A stretch of DNA of 6,943 nt from Bacillota bacterium (GCA_023389295.1 JAEWEO010000062.1:1-6943); one strand, 5' to 3'; shown: positions 1 to 6,270, counted from the stretch's first letter. A program made the numbers and translations. The notes: generated by a model not told the origin, from the sequence alone.

Positions 1-90
1 ATGATGATCAGTCACGAATTATTGGATCTTCAGGCAGCAAGAGAATGTGTAAAGCGCTCCTTTGAGATTAAGGAATATCTAAGTAAATAG
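1..90 (+). CDS. rhaB: C-terminal end of probable rhamnulokinase (partial)
   Basis: The frame is open from the first base and ends at TAG (88-90), giving 29 residues that contain ELLDLQAARECVKRSFEIK. Rhamnulokinases of the FGGY sugar-kinase family end with a helix of the type GEL.DL.EAR..V..SF..K.Y, and this fragment fits that pattern. The position directly upstream of rhaA on the same strand supports the call, since kinase and isomerase genes are commonly adjacent in rhamnose operons. The enzyme would phosphorylate L-rhamnulose to L-rhamnulose 1-phosphate in the cytoplasm. The ATG at position 1 is almost certainly internal, because the gene should extend several hundred codons to the left. 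The fragment is too short for a firm assignment: another protein with a similar C-terminal helix, or a small unrelated ORF, cannot be excluded. Confidence 0.68.
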   Translation: MMISHELLDLQAARECVKRSFEIKEYLSK

Positions 91-204
91 AGTTAGAAAC
101 ATAACGAATACATAGACTCAGTAAAGGATTGTAAATAAAAGAGTGATACTATCTTAAGAATAACTTATAGAGCAAGTTCATAAAAGATAACAGGAGGAAG
201 TCAA

Positions 205-1455
205 ATGACAACGTTAGAAAGATATCAGGCAGCGAAAGAATATTATGCAAGAATTGGCGTAGATACCGATGAGGCAATGAAGGCACTTTCCAATATACCG
301 ATTTCCATGCATTGCTGGCAAGGGGATGATGTTACCGGTTTTGAAGGCGCGGGAGCATTATCCGGAGGTATTCAAGCAACGGGTAATTACCCTGGGAAGG
401 CAAGAACTCCCGAAGAGTTAATGGCAGACATTGATAAAGCACTCAGTCTAATCCCTGGCATTCATAAGATTAACCTTCATGCCTGCTATGCAATATTTGA
501 AGATGGCGAGCATGCAGATCGTGATCAATTAGAACCGAAGCATTTTAGAAAATGGGTTGAGTTTGCAAAAGAAAGAAAGTTAGGACTTGATTTTAATCCG
601 ACTTACTTCTCCCATCCTAAGGCAGCAGATGCAACCTTAAGTAGCGAAAATGAAGAAATTCGTAAATTCTGGATTGAACACGGAAAATGCTGTTTGAGAA
701 TTGCTGAATATTTTGCAACAGAACTAGGCATCCCAAGCTGTGTTAATATCTGGATTCCGGATGGCTTTAAAGACATCCCGGCAGACAGAACAGCACCTCG
801 TGCAAGATTAAAGGATTCTTTAGATCAGATTATCTCTGTTCCTTATGACAAGAGCAAAGTATATGTTGCAGTAGAATCAAAAGTATTTGGTATCGGTTTA
901 GAAAGTTATACTGTTGGCTCCCATGAGTTCTATATGAACTATGCAGCTAAGAACGATCTTCTTTGCTTATTGGACAATGGTCATTATCATCCTACCGAAG
1001 TGGTATCTGACAAGATATCCTCCATGCTTTTATTCTCCGATAAAGTAGCTCTCCATGTTACAAGAGGGGTTCGTTGGGATAGTGATCACGTGGTAATCTA
1101 TGATGATGAGACAAGAGAAATCGCTAAGGAAATCATCAGAAACGGAGCAGACAGAGTATTATTAGCACTTGACTTCTTCGATGCAAGCATCAATCGTGTT
1201 GCAGCTTGGGTTATTGGTATGAGAAATATGCAAAAGGCATTATTAAATGCACTTTTACTTCCGAAAGAAAAGCTTGCAAAGCTTCAAAATGACAGACAGT
1301 TAACCGAATTATTTATGTTCCAAGAGGAGTTAAAATTATATCCGGTTGGTGATGTATGGAATTATTTCTGTGAAATTAATAATGTTCCTCAGAAGGAAGA
1401 TTGGTTCGAAGAAGTAAAGAAATATGAGGCTGAGGTTCTTAGTAAGAGAAACTAA
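205..1455 (+). CDS. rhaA: L-rhamnose isomerase
   Basis: This cytoplasmic enzyme converts L-rhamnose to L-rhamnulose, the first step of the phosphorylative rhamnose pathway. The 416-residue product matches the usual length (about 419 in E. coli). Metal-site residues known for the family are visible: E224 (VAVESK), D257 (LLDNGH), H284 (ALHVTRG), D292 and D294 (WDSDH), and an aspartate in ALDFFDASINR (D323 or D326). They lie in the expected order on the TIM barrel. The N-terminal stretch ISMHCWQGDDVTGFE and the C-terminal end EVLSKRN are also typical. The start is set by AGGAGG at 192-197, seven bases before ATG. The gap to the upstream kinase fragment is 114 bp, long for an operon, but no convincing promoter was found in it. 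The gene's last codons and stop lie inside a tandem repeat array (1438 onward). An intrinsic terminator follows at about 1649. Confidence 0.96.
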   Translation: MTTLERYQAAKEYYARIGVDTDEAMKALSNIPISMHCWQGDDVTGFEGAGALSGGIQATGNYPGKARTPEELMADIDKALSLIPGIHKINLHACYAIFEDGEHADRDQLEPKHFRKWVEFAKERKLGLDFNPTYFSHPKAADATLSSENEEIRKFWIEHGKCCLRIAEYFATELGIPSCVNIWIPDGFKDIPADRTAPRARLKDSLDQIISVPYDKSKVYVAVESKVFGIGLESYTVGSHEFYMNYAAKNDLLCLLDNGHYHPTEVVSDKISSMLLFSDKVALHVTRGVRWDSDHVVIYDDETREIAKEIIRNGADRVLLALDFFDASINRVAAWVIGMRNMQKALLNALLLPKEKLAKLQNDRQLTELFMFQEELKLYPVGDVWNYFCEINNVPQKEDWFEEVKKYEAEVLSKRN

Positions 1456-1589
1456 GGTTTAATAAGAAAAACTAAGAATACTTAGTAAGAAGAATTAAAT
1501 TTTTTAACATGAAAACTAGGATACTTAGTTAGAGAAACTAAGGTTTTAGTAAGAAAACTTAGGGACTTGCTAAATGTAACTAAGGAAAA
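1438..1589 (+). repeat. degenerate tandem array (43-nt period, 21/22-nt half-units) over the rhaA 3' end
   Basis: CTTAGT occurs at 1438, 1481 and 1524, exactly 43 nt apart, and each starts an A-rich unit. A diverged fourth unit starts near 1566. Each 43-nt unit is itself two similar halves of 22 and 21 nt. The words ACTAAG, ACTAGG or ACTTAG occur at 1451, 1471, 1515, 1537, 1557 and 1579, so the spacing is 20, 44, 22, 20 and 22. CTTAGT is the reverse complement of ACTAAG, so the array can form small hairpins: 1438-1443 with 1451-1456, 1471-1476 with 1481-1486, and 1524-1529 with 1537-1542. The first unit includes the last five codons and the TAA of rhaA. The period is not a multiple of three and the later units are non-coding. 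Function is unknown. It could be a slippage-generated minisatellite, an mRNA 3' structure or a protein-binding array. Confidence 0.8.
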
Positions 1590-1648
1590 CTACTGTTTTG
1601 TAAAAGGATAGAATCCTTTCATATTAGAAAGAGTTCCAGTAGATAAAT

Positions 1649-1703
1649 AACGGGAGAGTTTCCCATATCTTAAGGTAAGGTATGGAAAACTCTCCCGTTT
1701 TAT
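1649..1703 (+). terminator. intrinsic terminator after rhaA, possibly bidirectional
   Basis: A 19-bp inverted repeat pairs 1649-1667 (starting AACGGGAGAGTTT) with 1681-1699 (ending ACTCTCCCGTT), with one mismatch. The 13-nt loop can itself pair CTTA with TAAG. TTTT follows directly on the + strand, giving a strong Rho-independent terminator for the rhamnose operon. On the - strand the 3' arm is followed by ATTTATCT, a weaker U-rich tail, so it may also stop transcription of the leftward DHDPS-like gene, which has no better candidate. The rest of the non-coding stretch from 1704 to 1818 is plain AT-rich sequence in which nothing else was seen. Confidence 0.88.
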
Positions 1704-1815
1704 AAGGATAAGTGTATTGGATTACTAATTATTTTATAGCCTGTAGAACCTATTTTGTAATACATTAAGATAAAAATCAAACATAACCTTTGTTAGAGGG
1801 GACATTATCTTTTGG

Positions 1816-1830
1816 CACTTACTGTAAGTG
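1816..1830 (-). other. short inverted repeat over the stop codon of the DHDPS-like gene
   Basis: CACTTA (1816-1821) and TAAGTG (1825-1830) are perfect reverse complements around a 3-nt loop. The stop codon of the leftward gene (1819-1821) lies in one arm. There is no T-tract after it on either strand, so it is not a typical intrinsic terminator. It may be chance or a minor 3' mRNA structure. Confidence 0.35.
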
Positions 1831-2754
1831 GATTTGTGATAATACATCGTCCTTTTTAAAGTGTACCACTTTCGTCTTTGTATCCTGTTTATAATTTAAA
1901 GTACGATCCAGTTTTTCTTTTAAAGAATCAGATATTTGCGTCAGCGGAAGTCTAACTTCTGCTGATTCAATTAATCCCTGCTCCTTTAGACAATACTTAA
2001 TGGGGGAAGGATTTGGTTCTTTAAATAGCAAAGGTATGAAGTCGTAGAGTCTCTTCCAAATCTGTAAAGCACCTTCTAAATCGTTGTTTTGAATTTTGTT
2101 ATACATATCAACAAATAGTTCTGTTTTAATATGAGAAGAAGCAAGTATGCCACCCTGTCCACCCAAAGTAAGCGTTGAGTAAAATAATATATCTTCGCCG
2201 GTCAGGATAGAAAAATCCTTTGGTGGATTCATTAATAAGGACATGGTTTGCTTTATATCCCCACAGGCGTCCTTTAATCCAATGATGTTTTTGAGTTCGG
2301 CCAATCGATAGATGGTTTCGTTTTCTATATTAACTCCCGTACGATAGGGGATATTGTAAAGAACGATATTCAAAAAAGTTTCTTCCGAGATAGTTCTAAA
2401 ATGTTCATAAATACCATCCTGACCCGGTTTATTATAATAAGGGCACACGGATAGAATACCATGAATATCATAGTATTCTGCAATCTTGATTTTCTTGATT
2501 ACATTCGCTGTATAATTACCGCCAATTCCTACATAGACGGGTAAACGTCCGTTAACATATTCCATCGTTTTCTCAATCATTTCTTCGAATTCGAAATCAC
2601 TTAAGACAGGAATCTCACCGGTTGTACCTAACGGAATGATGCCACTAATTCCTTTGCTCAGATAATGATCGATTAGTTTTTTGTATGATTTAAAATCTAT
2701 TTTATCATTTTTAAATGGGGTTATAATCGGTAACCAAACACCTTTAAGTTTCAT
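1819..2754 (-). CDS. dapA: 4-hydroxy-tetrahydrodipicolinate synthase family protein (DapA-like)
   Basis: This is a class I aldolase TIM-barrel enzyme of the DHDPS/N-acetylneuraminate lyase superfamily. DHDPS condenses pyruvate with aspartate semialdehyde in the lysine and diaminopimelate pathway. The 311-residue product keeps the key residues at the same numbers as E. coli DapA: T44 and T45 in GTTGE, Y107 in PYYNKP, Y133 and R138 in LYNIPYRTG, and the Schiff-base lysine K161 in GLKDACGD. EPNPSPIK near 247-254 is also DapA-like. The start is fixed by AGGAGGT (complement of 2761-2767) upstream of ATG. It is odd in two ways. Residues that bind feedback lysine in E. coli (S48, A49, H53, H56, E84) are I, P, D, F and N here, although N80 and Y106 remain. 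A charged tail of about 20 residues extends beyond the usual 292. It is divergent from an AraC-family regulator, unusual for a housekeeping lysine gene, so it may be a paralogue acting on another keto acid. Confidence 0.85.
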   Translation of the reverse strand: MKLKGVWLPIITPFKNDKIDFKSYKKLIDHYLSKGISGIIPLGTTGEIPVLSDFEFEEMIEKTMEYVNGRLPVYVGIGGNYTANVIKKIKIAEYYDIHGILSVCPYYNKPGQDGIYEHFRTISEETFLNIVLYNIPYRTGVNIENETIYRLAELKNIIGLKDACGDIKQTMSLLMNPPKDFSILTGEDILFYSTLTLGGQGGILASSHIKTELFVDMYNKIQNNDLEGALQIWKRLYDFIPLLFKEPNPSPIKYCLKEQGLIESAEVRLPLTQISDSLKEKLDRTLNYKQDTKTKVVHFKKDDVLSQIHLQ

Positions 2755-2830
2755 AGTTGAACCTCCTAATTTATCAAGGCATATTTCCAGAGTTATGATT
2801 CTATTTTATACAACATTATTTTATAAAAAT

Positions 2831-2867
2831 AGCATTATAATGCTTTGAATATTGCAGATAATGCTTT
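2831..2867. promoter_or_regulatory. probable AraC-type operator: 14-bp palindrome plus direct repeats at 21-bp spacing
   Basis: AGCATTATAATGCT (2831-2844) is a perfect palindrome. Its right half is part of a 10-bp direct repeat, ATAATGCTTT, at 2837-2846 and again at 2858-2867, which is exactly 21 bp, or two helical turns, apart. AraC-family proteins, with two helix-turn-helix units per monomer, typically bind paired direct half-sites at 21-bp spacing. The location between the divergent regulator and DHDPS-like genes, overlapping the regulator's promoter, fits autoregulation and control of the neighbour. Binding by this particular regulator is inferred. TATAAT on the - strand inside the palindrome (complement of 2834-2839) could be the -10 of the leftward gene, but its -35 is poor, as expected for an activator-dependent promoter. 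Confidence 0.6.
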
Positions 2868-2872
2868 ATAAT
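2845..2872 (+). promoter_or_regulatory. promoter of the AraC-family regulator gene
   Basis: TTGAAT (2845-2850) and a perfect TATAAT (2867-2872) are separated by 16 bp. Transcription would start near 2879, leaving a leader of about 38 nt with GAGGAGG (2902-2908) eight bases before ATG 2917. The second ATAATGCTTT copy lies between the -35 and -10 boxes and the palindrome abuts the -35, so a bound regulator would be expected to block this promoter. Confidence 0.6.
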
Positions 2873-2916
2873 AAGATTCGTATCTTGTTTATCATTCACC
2901 TGAGGAGGGATATCAC

Positions 2917-3759
2917 ATGAATGGTTTTGAAAAACTTGGCTATTTAGAGGATGACTTTAAAATATTTCATATCAATGATCGGAAACGAAAGGAATTCGAC
3001 TTTCATTATCACGATTTTAATAAAGTCATTATTTTTTTAAGCGGTAATATTAATTATACCATTGAAGGTAAAAATTATATTTTAAAGCCTTATGATATCA
3101 TACTGGTGAATGCAGGAGAAATTCATAGACCCTCCGTACTGGATAATTCTGATTACGAACGGATTATTATCTATATCTCTACCCAATTTCTAAATTCTTA
3201 TCAGGGCAAGGATTATGATTTAAGTTACTGTTTTAAACGTGCAAAGAAGGAGCATTCCAATGTGCTGCGTATTCCGTCTATTGATAAAAGTAAGCTCTAT
3301 CAGGTATGCCTGGAGTTAGAGCATTCCTTTTGCGATCAGGCATTTGCACAAGAATTATATCAGAAGATATTATTCCTAGAGTTTATGATACAACTCAATC
3401 GAATTGCTATTTCCAATCATATTAATTATCTGGACTCTGCCAATGCAAACAGTAAACTAATTCAAATAATTGAGTATATTAACGAACATCTGGTGGAGGA
3501 GATTACAATAGATAGTTTGGCGGAGCATTTTTATCTAAGCCGCTACTACTTAATGCATTTTTTTAAAGAAGAAACCGGCTATACCATTGGAAACTATATA
3601 ACGGAAAAGCGCCTTCTGTTGGCTAAAAGTCTGGTGCAAAGCGGTTTTTCCGCTACAGAGGCCTGCTTCCAAAGTGGATTCAAGAATTACTCCACATTTT
3701 CAAGAGCTTTTAAAAAAGCTTTTCATACTATGCCAAAAAATGCTACGATTCTGGATTAA
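2917..3759 (+). CDS. AraC-family transcriptional regulator
   Basis: This is a 280-residue cytoplasmic DNA-binding regulator with the usual two parts. Residues about 28-72 form a cupin-like AraC ligand-binding domain, seen in HYHDFNKVIIFLSG, the G-K-N-Y-I-L-K-P-Y-D-I turn and VNAGEIHRP. Residues about 178-275 carry the double helix-turn-helix: the first helix pair lies around TIDSLAEHFYLSRYYLMHFF and the second in the family signature GFKNYSTFSRAFKKAF. The last signature position before T-M-P is H where G is usual, and the protein ends soon after MPKN without the common YR. Length is normal. The start is supported by GAGGAGG at 2902-2908. It is divergent from the DHDPS-like gene and upstream of a secreted-protein gene on the same strand, so both are candidate targets. 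The inducer cannot be read from the sequence, and no feature ties it to rhamnose. No intrinsic terminator was found directly after it. Confidence 0.93.
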   Translation: MNGFEKLGYLEDDFKIFHINDRKRKEFDFHYHDFNKVIIFLSGNINYTIEGKNYILKPYDIILVNAGEIHRPSVLDNSDYERIIIYISTQFLNSYQGKDYDLSYCFKRAKKEHSNVLRIPSIDKSKLYQVCLELEHSFCDQAFAQELYQKILFLEFMIQLNRIAISNHINYLDSANANSKLIQIIEYINEHLVEEITIDSLAEHFYLSRYYLMHFFKEETGYTIGNYITEKRLLLAKSLVQSGFSATEACFQSGFKNYSTFSRAFKKAFHTMPKNATILD

Positions 3760-3797
3760 TCGAATTAATTCTTTCATCTTTCTATTATCAGGTTTAA

Positions 3798-3839
3798 CAC
3801 AGAAATACCATAAAGTAGCCACAGAAAAGCCATAAAGTA
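3798..3839. promoter_or_regulatory. 22-bp-spaced direct repeat upstream of the secreted-protein promoter
   Basis: Two 20-bp copies, CACAGAAATACCATAAAGTA (3798-3817) and CACAGAAAAGCCATAAAGTA (3820-3839), match at 18 of 20 positions and are offset by 22 bp, about two helical turns. They end 14 bp before a TTGACA -35 box, where an activator would be expected to bind. A partial further copy of TACCATA is at 3844-3850, and the inverted form TTATGGTA is at 3911-3918. The spacing fits an AraC-family activator and the gene for one ends just upstream, but the word is not the same as the ATAATGCTTT repeat in that gene's own promoter, so the partner protein is uncertain. Confidence 0.5.
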
Positions 3840-3853
3840 CCTGTACCATATGA

Positions 3854-3882
3854 TTGACATGTTGGAAGGAATCACATAACAT
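3854..3882 (+). promoter_or_regulatory. promoter of the secreted multidomain protein gene
   Basis: A perfect TTGACA (3854-3859) is followed after 17 bp by TAACAT (3877-3882), which matches the -10 consensus at four of six positions. A perfect -35 with a weak -10 and direct repeats just upstream suggests regulated transcription. The start would lie near 3889, leaving a leader of about 70 nt that contains a hairpin at 3887-3912. Confidence 0.5.
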
Positions 3883-3886
3883 AGTA

Positions 3887-3912
3887 AAGAATGGAATCAC
3901 TTCCAGATTCTT
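3887..3912 (+). other. leader hairpin upstream of the secreted-protein gene
   Basis: AAGAAT-GGAA (3887-3896) pairs with TTCC-AG-ATTCTT (3901-3912) around a TCAC loop, giving a 10-bp stem with a 2-nt bulge. GGAATCAC within it is also found at 3868-3875. There is no T-tract after the stem, so it is unlikely to terminate transcription from the regulator gene. It falls at the predicted 5' end of the downstream mRNA, where it could affect stability. It may also be chance. Confidence 0.35.
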
Positions 3913-3942
3913 ATGGTAACTGACGGACTATTTATTTAACAT

Positions 3943-3946
3943 GGAG
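3943..3946 (+). promoter_or_regulatory. weak ribosome binding site that decides the start at 3958
   Basis: GGAG at 3943-3946 lies 11 nt before ATG 3958. The in-frame GTG at 3946 overlaps this site and has no Shine-Dalgarno-like sequence of its own upstream. Starting at 3958 also gives a signal peptide beginning MKK. This site is weaker and further away than the AGGAGG sites of the other genes in the window, which predicts lower translation. Confidence 0.55.
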
Positions 3947-3957
3947 TGGAAAGCCTG

Positions 3958-6069
3958 ATGAAAAAAATCATAGTATTATTATCTTTATCTCTATTACTAA
4001 CCTGTTTTTCTGATTTGTACACAGACCAAGCGAAAGCAAGTGAGATTACAGATCAAATAACAGATGATACAACCGAAACTACACCACAAGTGGTGCCGAT
4101 TGCCTCGTACCTTACAATTTCTCAATTACCCACAAAAACTACCTTTGAAAAAGGTGAAAATCTTGATCTTAGCGGTATGGTTGTCAATGCGACCTACGTA
4201 GACGGAACAAGTGCTGATGTTACGGATTATCAAATCAGTAATTATAACAATAGCCAACTAGGTGTGCAGACACTTTTTATTACATATCAAAATCAAATCA
4301 CTTTTTTGACCATTAATGTCGTACCTGAAAAGGTAAAAAATGTGGTAGTCTCTAGTAATGATAGCTCCTCTGTGACATTAAGCTGGGATGAAGTTCAAGG
4401 TGCCTCCGGATATGAAGTATACTTATTAGATGAACTGACAGGAGTATACAATCTGCAGTCTCTTGTCTATAGTAATAGTATTACATTTTATGATGCTCCC
4501 GGTACAGTTCATAGATATCGAGTTAGTGTCATTGAGAATTATTATGGTGTCGAATTTCGTGGTGAAATGTCCGAGGAATGCATGGCTGTAATCGATCCGG
4601 AGACCGTAAATAATCTAGTGGTAAATAAGAATGCACCGACCGCTATAACTCTTTCTTGGGATGCAACGAACGGTGCAACAGGATATCTGATTTACCGTGC
4701 ATCAGGCACATCAAAAAGCTATAAATTAGTAGGTACTACAAACAGTACTACATTTATAAGTGACAAGCTTGCTTCAGGAAGTAGTTACAAATTTAAGGTA
4801 TGTGCTTTTGCGCAAAATGATACATTTACTGGAAATTTTTCGAATATTGTGGACACAAGTACTACACCTGCTCAAATAACCCTCAAATATAAAGTTGGTG
4901 ATGGGAAGATTCGTTTTACCTGGAACAAAACAAACGGCGCAACTTCTTATGATATTTATGTAGGTGATAGCTTCGATGGCTTTACCCTATTAACCACCGT
5001 TACCGGAAATAAAAGTACTTATACTTATTTAGCAGAAGGCCTTATTACCGGTAATACCTATACTTTCTATGCTGTTGCTCGCCGTAGCTATAAGGGAATG
5101 ATGTATGACAGCCCTACAAAATACTATGATATCGAGATGATAGAGCTTGCGCCAACCAGTACTATGGCGTTACTCTATCCTACGAAAGCGCAATTTTTAA
5201 ATTCCTGGACGTACAATAACGTTTCTTTTGTAACGAAATACCTTGATTATAATAAAAGTTTTCCCATTCCGGGACTAGCAACAACTAATGTAGGAGGTTT
5301 CTCCAGTACCTCGATGTGTCCGCAAGGATTGACTTTTGCAGGTAACTATCTTTTGATGTCAGCATATGACATGGCTTCGGAGGAAAACTCAGTTATTTAT
5401 GTTTTGGATAAGAAATCAAAAAAACTTTTGACTACAATGATACTTCCCTCTAAGGCACATGCCGGAGGACTCGCTTATGATGGAGTGAATATCTGGATTA
5501 CAACCGGTTCCAGAGTATCAGCTTTCTATTTCGCTGATTTAGAAGAAGCAGTATTAAACGGATTACCTTATGCAGACATTACCTATCATTCCGTTTGCAG
5601 CCTAGGTATAACTGCTTCCTACATGACCTATTATCAGAATAAGATTTGGGTTGGTAGCTACAATGAATTAAAGTCAACTTATTTATATAGTTATGAGATC
5701 CTTGATAAGGATACAATTCCTTATCTGCAAAAGGTAGATACCATGTATATGCCAACCAGAGTGCAGGGTGTGGCCTTTACCAAGCAGGGAACACTAATTC
5801 TTTCCCGTTCTTGTCAATTGTATAAGGGCTTACGAGGTTATATGAGACAGCTGGATGTATATAAACCGAACATGAAGGACCAAGTGAACGGAGTAATCCA
5901 ATTAGGAAAGCTTGTGAATTCTGTAAGTATGCCATCCATGAATGAAGACATTACCATTGACGGCAATTATCTCTATGTGAATTTTGAGTCAGCAGCCTTT
6001 AAAAACTCTTCTTATAAGATGGATCGCATCTGTGCCTTCAAATTAACGGACGTGGTTAAGAAAAAATAG
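3958..6069 (+). CDS. secreted Big_3/FN3 protein with a C-terminal propeller-like region
   Basis: This 703-residue protein is predicted to be exported. Residues 1-27 form a signal peptide (MKK, a hydrophobic core IIVLLSLSLLL, then AKA before S28). A Thr-rich linker runs to about 50. Residues about 51-122 resemble a Big_3 bacterial Ig-like domain (FEKGENLDLSGM, ATYVDGTSADVTDY, LGVQTLFITY). Three FN3 domains follow at about 123-212, 213-302 and 303-396, each with the TLSWD or RFTWN strand and a GA.GY or GATSY turn. Residues about 400-697 hold five recurring motifs, QGLTFAGNYLLMS, GGLAYDGVNIWITT, ASYMTYYQNKIWVGS, QGVAFTKQGTLILS and EDITIDGNYLYVNF, spaced 47-60 residues apart, as expected of beta-propeller blades. 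There are no LPXTG, SLH or cell-wall-binding repeats, and it ends in KKK. No catalytic motif was recognised. Binding of a carbohydrate or protein ligand at the cell surface is a guess from the domains. It is preceded by a regulated-looking promoter and followed by a terminator, so it is probably monocistronic. Confidence 0.85.
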   Translation: MKKIIVLLSLSLLLTCFSDLYTDQAKASEITDQITDDTTETTPQVVPIASYLTISQLPTKTTFEKGENLDLSGMVVNATYVDGTSADVTDYQISNYNNSQLGVQTLFITYQNQITFLTINVVPEKVKNVVVSSNDSSSVTLSWDEVQGASGYEVYLLDELTGVYNLQSLVYSNSITFYDAPGTVHRYRVSVIENYYGVEFRGEMSEECMAVIDPETVNNLVVNKNAPTAITLSWDATNGATGYLIYRASGTSKSYKLVGTTNSTTFISDKLASGSSYKFKVCAFAQNDTFTGNFSNIVDTSTTPAQITLKYKVGDGKIRFTWNKTNGATSYDIYVGDSFDGFTLLTTVTGNKSTYTYLAEGLITGNTYTFYAVARRSYKGMMYDSPTKYYDIEMIELAPTSTMALLYPTKAQFLNSWTYNNVSFVTKYLDYNKSFPIPGLATTNVGGFSSTSMCPQGLTFAGNYLLMSAYDMASEENSVIYVLDKKSKKLLTTMILPSKAHAGGLAYDGVNIWITTGSRVSAFYFADLEEAVLNGLPYADITYHSVCSLGITASYMTYYQNKIWVGSYNELKSTYLYSYEILDKDTIPYLQKVDTMYMPTRVQGVAFTKQGTLILSRSCQLYKGLRGYMRQLDVYKPNMKDQVNGVIQLGKLVNSVSMPSMNEDITIDGNYLYVNFESAAFKNSSYKMDRICAFKLTDVVKKK

Positions 6070-6167
6070 TAATTAAGAGTTAAGTATCAATAGTAAGAAG
6101 TTGATAAATAGCGAAAATCAAGGTAGGAAAGTAAACCAAGTAATATAAATGTAATATATGAATAACT

Positions 6168-6222
6168 AAGAGCAGTTTTCCAAAAACCAAAATAGTATGG
6201 TTTAGGAAAACTGCTCTTTTTT
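6168..6222 (+). terminator. intrinsic terminator between convergent genes
   Basis: AAGAGCAGTTTTCC (6168-6181) pairs perfectly with GGAAAACTGCTCTT (6205-6218). The stem continues after a small interior loop as AAACC (6184-6188) with GGTTT (6199-6203), and the loop is 10 nt. A run of six T (6217-6222) follows on the + strand, so this ends the secreted-protein transcript. On the - strand the tail is AGTTATTC, so it may only weakly terminate the convergent PatB-like gene. Nothing else was seen in the remaining gap on either side (6070-6167 and 6223-6270). Confidence 0.9.
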
Positions 6223-6270
6223 GAGCGTAAGCAAAGTGAGCAATGCAAAGGCTTCAATATTTGGTAAATC

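Noticed and set aside
48..62. A CcpA cre-like site (TGTAAAGCGCT) in the end of the kinase gene
   Set aside because: The spacing is one base longer than the cre consensus and the right half does not match.
1438..1609. CRISPR array at the rhaA 3' end
   Set aside because: The repeats are degenerate, adjacent to each other and internally two-fold. There are no unique spacers of uniform length and no cas genes.
3700..3900. A 66-codon open frame on the - strand overlapping the end of the regulator gene
   Set aside because: It overlaps the well-supported AraC-family gene and the regulatory region with TTGACA and direct repeats. It has no ribosome binding site and no recognisable protein features.
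3946..3957. GTG at 3946 as the start of the secreted protein
   Set aside because: It has no upstream Shine-Dalgarno sequence and adds VESL before a clean MKK signal peptide. ATG at 3958 is a better start.
3994..4005. Possible lipobox (L-L-T-C, residues 13-16) making the secreted protein a lipoprotein
   Set aside because: Threonine directly before the cysteine is not accepted in the lipobox consensus, where G, A or S is usual. A standard AKA cleavage site follows at 25-27.
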